A stretch of 64,000 bases of DNA from an uncultured Lachnospiraceae bacterium. GTDB taxonomy: Bacteria; Bacillota; Clostridia; Lachnospirales; Lachnospiraceae. The translations under genes were made by a program, and so were the position numbers. Where the stretch lies: assembly GCA_947631955.1 (NCBI GenBank), contig CANRNJ010000001.1:124001-188000 (forward strand), in the 5' to 3' direction. How positions within the stretch are numbered: position 1 is the stretch's first letter; the number at the start of each line of letters is the position of its first letter. Shown here in pieces: positions 60,790 through 64,000 of this stretch. The notes under the pieces are model-generated. The model saw only the letters and a list, made by a program, of their open reading frames with translations. It was not told the DNA's origin and did no database searches.

Positions 60790-61455
60790 TTACGCCGTAT
60801 AGATCCGGCGCAGTCTGCTTACGGCTCTGTTCGCTATAAGACATTCGCCATGTTCTTCCAGATACTGCATCCTCTCCTCAGACACGGCAATAAGGTTCCC
60901 GAACTCCAGCGCCTCCGCGCTGATCTTATTCAACATGCTGTAGGACATCCGGTTCTTCTCGATCACGAGATAATATGCGTCGTCCGCTTTGTACAGATGG
61001 CTTTTGACCGATACATCGGACGGGATCGCAGCCGTATACTGCATCACCTGATGGATCGATGCAAAAACAAACATACGGCGGTTATCGTCCGCTGCCCCGT
61101 CGGCGCCGCCTGCCAAAGACTGGCGGGACGATTCGTCCTGTCTGCCGAGTTCCTCGCTGACTCCCTGAAGCACTTCCTTCAGATGCTGCAGGATATCCCT
61201 GAAAGCGGCCGGACCTTCATTTGTAAAAGTAACGACCAGTCCCTTATTCTGCAGGGGCGTTATCTGCATCGTGATATTGTCGCCGCTCACGATATATCCG
61301 ACTTCCTCGTGCGCGCGTTCTATAATGTCGCGCAGGAATCCCTCGCCCTTTTCATTGCGCTCAAAAATATCCGACAGCGTCAATCCGTATTCCAGCATAT
61401 CTTCTTCTGAGATTATGCACTGTACCGTTGCATCATTGATCTTCTTATATTTCAT
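60790..61455 (-). CDS. mecA: MecA-family adaptor protein
   Basis: MKYKKINDATVQCIISEEDMLEYGLTLSDIFERNEKGEGFLRDIIERAHEEVGY and conserved C-terminal domain. Confidence 0.85.
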   Translation of the reverse strand: MKYKKINDATVQCIISEEDMLEYGLTLSDIFERNEKGEGFLRDIIERAHEEVGYIVSGDNITMQITPLQNKGLVVTFTNEGPAAFRDILQHLKEVLQGVSEELGRQDESSRQSLAGGADGAADDNRRMFVFASIHQVMQYTAAIPSDVSVKSHLYKADDAYYLVIEKNRMSYSMLNKISAEALEFGNLIAVSEERMQYLEEHGECLIANRAVSRLRRIYTA

Positions 61456-61677
61456 AATGAACTGTTATCCTCTGTTTTCTTCTCCCTGACGCCGTCCGAT
61501 GCCGCTTCCATGCCGCCGGTACGGACCGCGCCGCCTTTCGTATGACCGCTCCTCAAACGGAGCGTATTATTATTCTACCACAAAAAAACGTAATAAGGAA
61601 GATTCTTATCGCGCAATTTTATCCTTCCCTGTCAAAAAAGCCGTTTGTCCATAAAAATCGTAAAGAAAAAAGGGAAA

Positions 61678-61995
61678 ATGCCGATATTATTAACAGAACA
61701 AGGAGTTCGCCAAAATATCCAAGGAGGGATTACAGCAATTTATGCAGCAGACAAGAACTATAAAGTGGAAGCGGTTTGGGCGATAACCCCGCTGCGGAAG
61801 GTTTCTTCCAACAACAAAAAACGCCAGTCCAAGCAGAACCCGTCCAAAACATTCTCGAAGCTCTTCTTCTCAGAAGTTTTGGATGAGGCATGTGAAAGGG
61901 AAGAGCAGAAAACCATACAGATCCAGACTTCAGGCTATACCAAAAATGCGATGCCCTTTTACAATATCGTTCATATGAGGGAATATTCCCAGTAA
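61678..61995 (+). CDS. Hypothetical protein, no recognised family
   Basis: 105 aa from ATG 61678 (MPILLTEQGVRQNIQGGITAIYAADKNYKVEAVW...), followed by a terminator. Confidence 0.6.
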   Translation: MPILLTEQGVRQNIQGGITAIYAADKNYKVEAVWAITPLRKVSSNNKKRQSKQNPSKTFSKLFFSEVLDEACEREEQKTIQIQTSGYTKNAMPFYNIVHMREYSQ

Positions 61996-61998
61996 TTG

Positions 61999-62031
61999 AA
62001 AAGTCGATGAGAGATGATCTCATCGGCTTTT
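61999..62031 (+). terminator. Terminator of the 105-aa hypothetical gene
   Basis: AAAAGTCGATGAGA-GATGA-TCTCATCGGCTTTT. Confidence 0.75.
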
Positions 62032-62128
62032 CGTCTGCCTGACGCTGCTGAGGCCAGACCGTCGGAGGCAGACCCGGCTGCGGCGGCAGCCATTCCATTT
62101 TTCCATATCCATCTATCCCGCTCCGGCA

Positions 62129-62923
62129 TCACCCGTTCATCTCTTTCTTGAAAGTTTCCACATACTCTCTCGCCGTGTCCGTACTATAACCGTTCTCTTC
62201 CATGAGATTGATAAAATGGGAACCGACGATACAGCCGTCTATCGTATGTTTCATCGGCGCCACATCTTTGGCGGTGCGGATACCGAATCCCATCATTACA
62301 GGGATCTTCGACACTTTCTTGACCTGTTCCAGATAGGACAGCACATTTCTGTGGAAATCCGCCGCCTGCCCGGTCACGCCCATGGAAGATACGCAGTAGA
62401 CAAATCCTCTCGCATGTTCCAGCAGCATCGGGATACGATCGCCCGATACCGGCGTCACAAGCTGGATCAGGATCGGCGCGTTTTCTTTTGCATCGAGGAC
62501 GTCCTGAAACTGCTTCTGCTCCTCATACGGCAGGTCGGGCACGATCAGCCCGTCAACTCCTGTTTCAATGCATTTGTCCACAAACCGCTCCATCCCGTAG
62601 TATGTGATCGTATTAAAATACATCATGAACACGATCGGCACCTGGCAGCCGTCCCGGCGGATATCGGCCACCATGTCGAATACCTTGCGCAGATTGGTCC
62701 CCTGCTGTATGGACTTATAGGACGCCGCCTGTATCACGGGACCGTCCGCCACCGGATCGGAGAACGGGATCCCCAGTTCCACCACATCTATTCCCGAACT
62801 GTCCAAAGTCTGCACCAGCCGGGCGCACCCTGCCATGTCCGGCAGACCGGCGGTGGTGTAGACTATAAACGCTTTCTCGCCTTTTTTCTGCACCTGCTGA
62901 AGTCTTTCTTCGATTCTGTTCAT
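62129..62923 (-). CDS. trpA: Tryptophan synthase alpha subunit
   Basis: VVELGIPFSDPVADGPVIQAAS, GLIVPDLPYEE, GFGIRTAKDV. Confidence 0.97.
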   Translation of the reverse strand: MNRIEERLQQVQKKGEKAFIVYTTAGLPDMAGCARLVQTLDSSGIDVVELGIPFSDPVADGPVIQAASYKSIQQGTNLRKVFDMVADIRRDGCQVPIVFMMYFNTITYYGMERFVDKCIETGVDGLIVPDLPYEEQKQFQDVLDAKENAPILIQLVTPVSGDRIPMLLEHARGFVYCVSSMGVTGQAADFHRNVLSYLEQVKKVSKIPVMMGFGIRTAKDVAPMKHTIDGCIVGSHFINLMEENGYSTDTAREYVETFKKEMNG

Positions 62924-62994
62924 GTCAATGTGTCCTCCTAATATTCATGATATCCGTATTCCTCATATGATTTCGTATGCCATGCACCGCTGCT

Positions 62995-64000
62995 CTAATT
63001 CAGATAACCCTTTCCGCTGAAATAGGACTCTATCGTATGCACGTCCTTGTCGCCGCGTCCGGACAGGCACAGCACGATCGCCTGATCCTTGGTCATCGTC
63101 TTGGCGCGCTTGAAAGCATAGGCGAGAGCATGGGCGCTCTCGATCGCCGGAATGATGCCTTCTAGTTTACATAACTCAGCCAACGCTTCCATGGCTTCAT
63201 CATCCGTTATGGACACATATTTTGCTCTTCCGCTATCTCTTAAGTAAGCGTGTTCCGGTCCCACTCCGGGATAGTCCAGTCCGGCGGATATGGAATGGGC
63301 AAGCTGAATGTTGCCGTCCTCGTCCTGAAGCAGGTACGACCGCATACCGTGAAGGGTGCCGGGTCTTCCCAGCGCCATCGCGGAAGCGTGTTTGCCGGTT
63401 TCGATGCCCATTCCCGCTGCTTCGACGCCGATCAGCTCCACATCCTTATCATCAATAAAATCCGCAAACATACCGATCGAATTGGAGCCGCCTCCGACAC
63501 AGGCCATCACCACATCAGGGAGTCTGCCTTCCTTCTCCAGAAACTGTTTCTTGGCCTCAACGCTGATGCATTTCTGAAATTCCTTGACCATGCGCGGATA
63601 GGGGTGGGGTCCCACCGCGGACCCGATCACATAGAACGTGTCTTCCGCTTCTTTTGCCCATGTGCGGATCGCTTCGTTGGTCGCATCTTTCAGCGTATTG
63701 CTGCCGGATTCCACGCTCACGACCTCAGCGCCGAGCATCTCCATACGCATCACATTCAGATGCTGCCTCTCGATATCTTCCGAGCCCATATACACTTTGC
63801 ACTTCATATTAAAAAGCGCCGCGCCGGTAGCCGTCGCCACTCCGTGCTGTCCTGCCCCGGTTTCCGCGATCACCTTGGTTTTGCCCATTCTTTTTGCAAG
63901 AAGGATCTGCCCGATAACATTGTTGATCTTATGGGCGCCCGTATGGTTCAGGTCTTCCCGTTTCAGATAGATCTTCGTGCCGTATTTTTCCGAAAGGCGC
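62995..64000 (-). CDS. trpB: Tryptophan synthase beta subunit (N-terminus beyond window)
   Basis: [60 protein letters not shown]. Confidence 0.97.
   Translation of the reverse strand, partial: RLSEKYGTKIYLKREDLNHTGAHKINNVIGQILLAKRMGKTKVIAETGAGQHGVATATGAALFNMKCKVYMGSEDIERQHLNVMRMEMLGAEVVSVESGSNTLKDATNEAIRTWAKEAEDTFYVIGSAVGPHPYPRMVKEFQKCISVEAKKQFLEKEGRLPDVVMACVGGGSNSIGMFADFIDDKDVELIGVEAAGMGIETGKHASAMALGRPGTLHGMRSYLLQDEDGNIQLAHSISAGLDYPGVGPEHAYLRDSGRAKYVSITDDEAMEALAELCKLEGIIPAIESAHALAYAFKRAKTMTKDQAIVLCLSGRGDKDVHTIESYFSGKGYLN

Overview
This 64 kb window looks like a chromosomal segment from a Clostridia (Lachnospiraceae-like) genome, with most genes on the minus strand. The backbone is housekeeping: ychF, rsgA, a PASTA kinase/PP2C pair, an in-frame RsmB-RlmN fusion, fmt-def-priA, murE, a fruK-like kinase, recJ, secDF, the SCIFF peptide and its radical-SAM maturase, aspS-hisS, hemZ, eno, two ABC export systems, gpmI, mecA-like and trpAB. 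An accessory block of about 16 kb (29.6-45.6 kb) separates hisS from hemZ, which are normally neighbours in Clostridia. It has two parts. The first is a cell-envelope module: VanW, CapA, SH3-NlpC/P60 and a dlt-like aminoacylation cluster that carries its own Asp/Glu-type racemase, a DltD-like SGNH protein with Cys at the nucleophile position, and a transglutaminase protein. The second is a small defence/mobile-remnant patch: an Rpn-family nuclease, a truncated Rpn copy, an AlbA_2/ATP-binding regulator whose linker-coding 12-bp repeats recur upstream of its own promoter, an ArdC relic, and a GNAT toxin-antitoxin-like pair with a 10-G tract that breaks the toxin frame and a perfect palindrome upstream. 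No rRNA, tRNA or CRISPR array was recognised. All calls come from reading the sequence and translated ORFs; no database search was possible.
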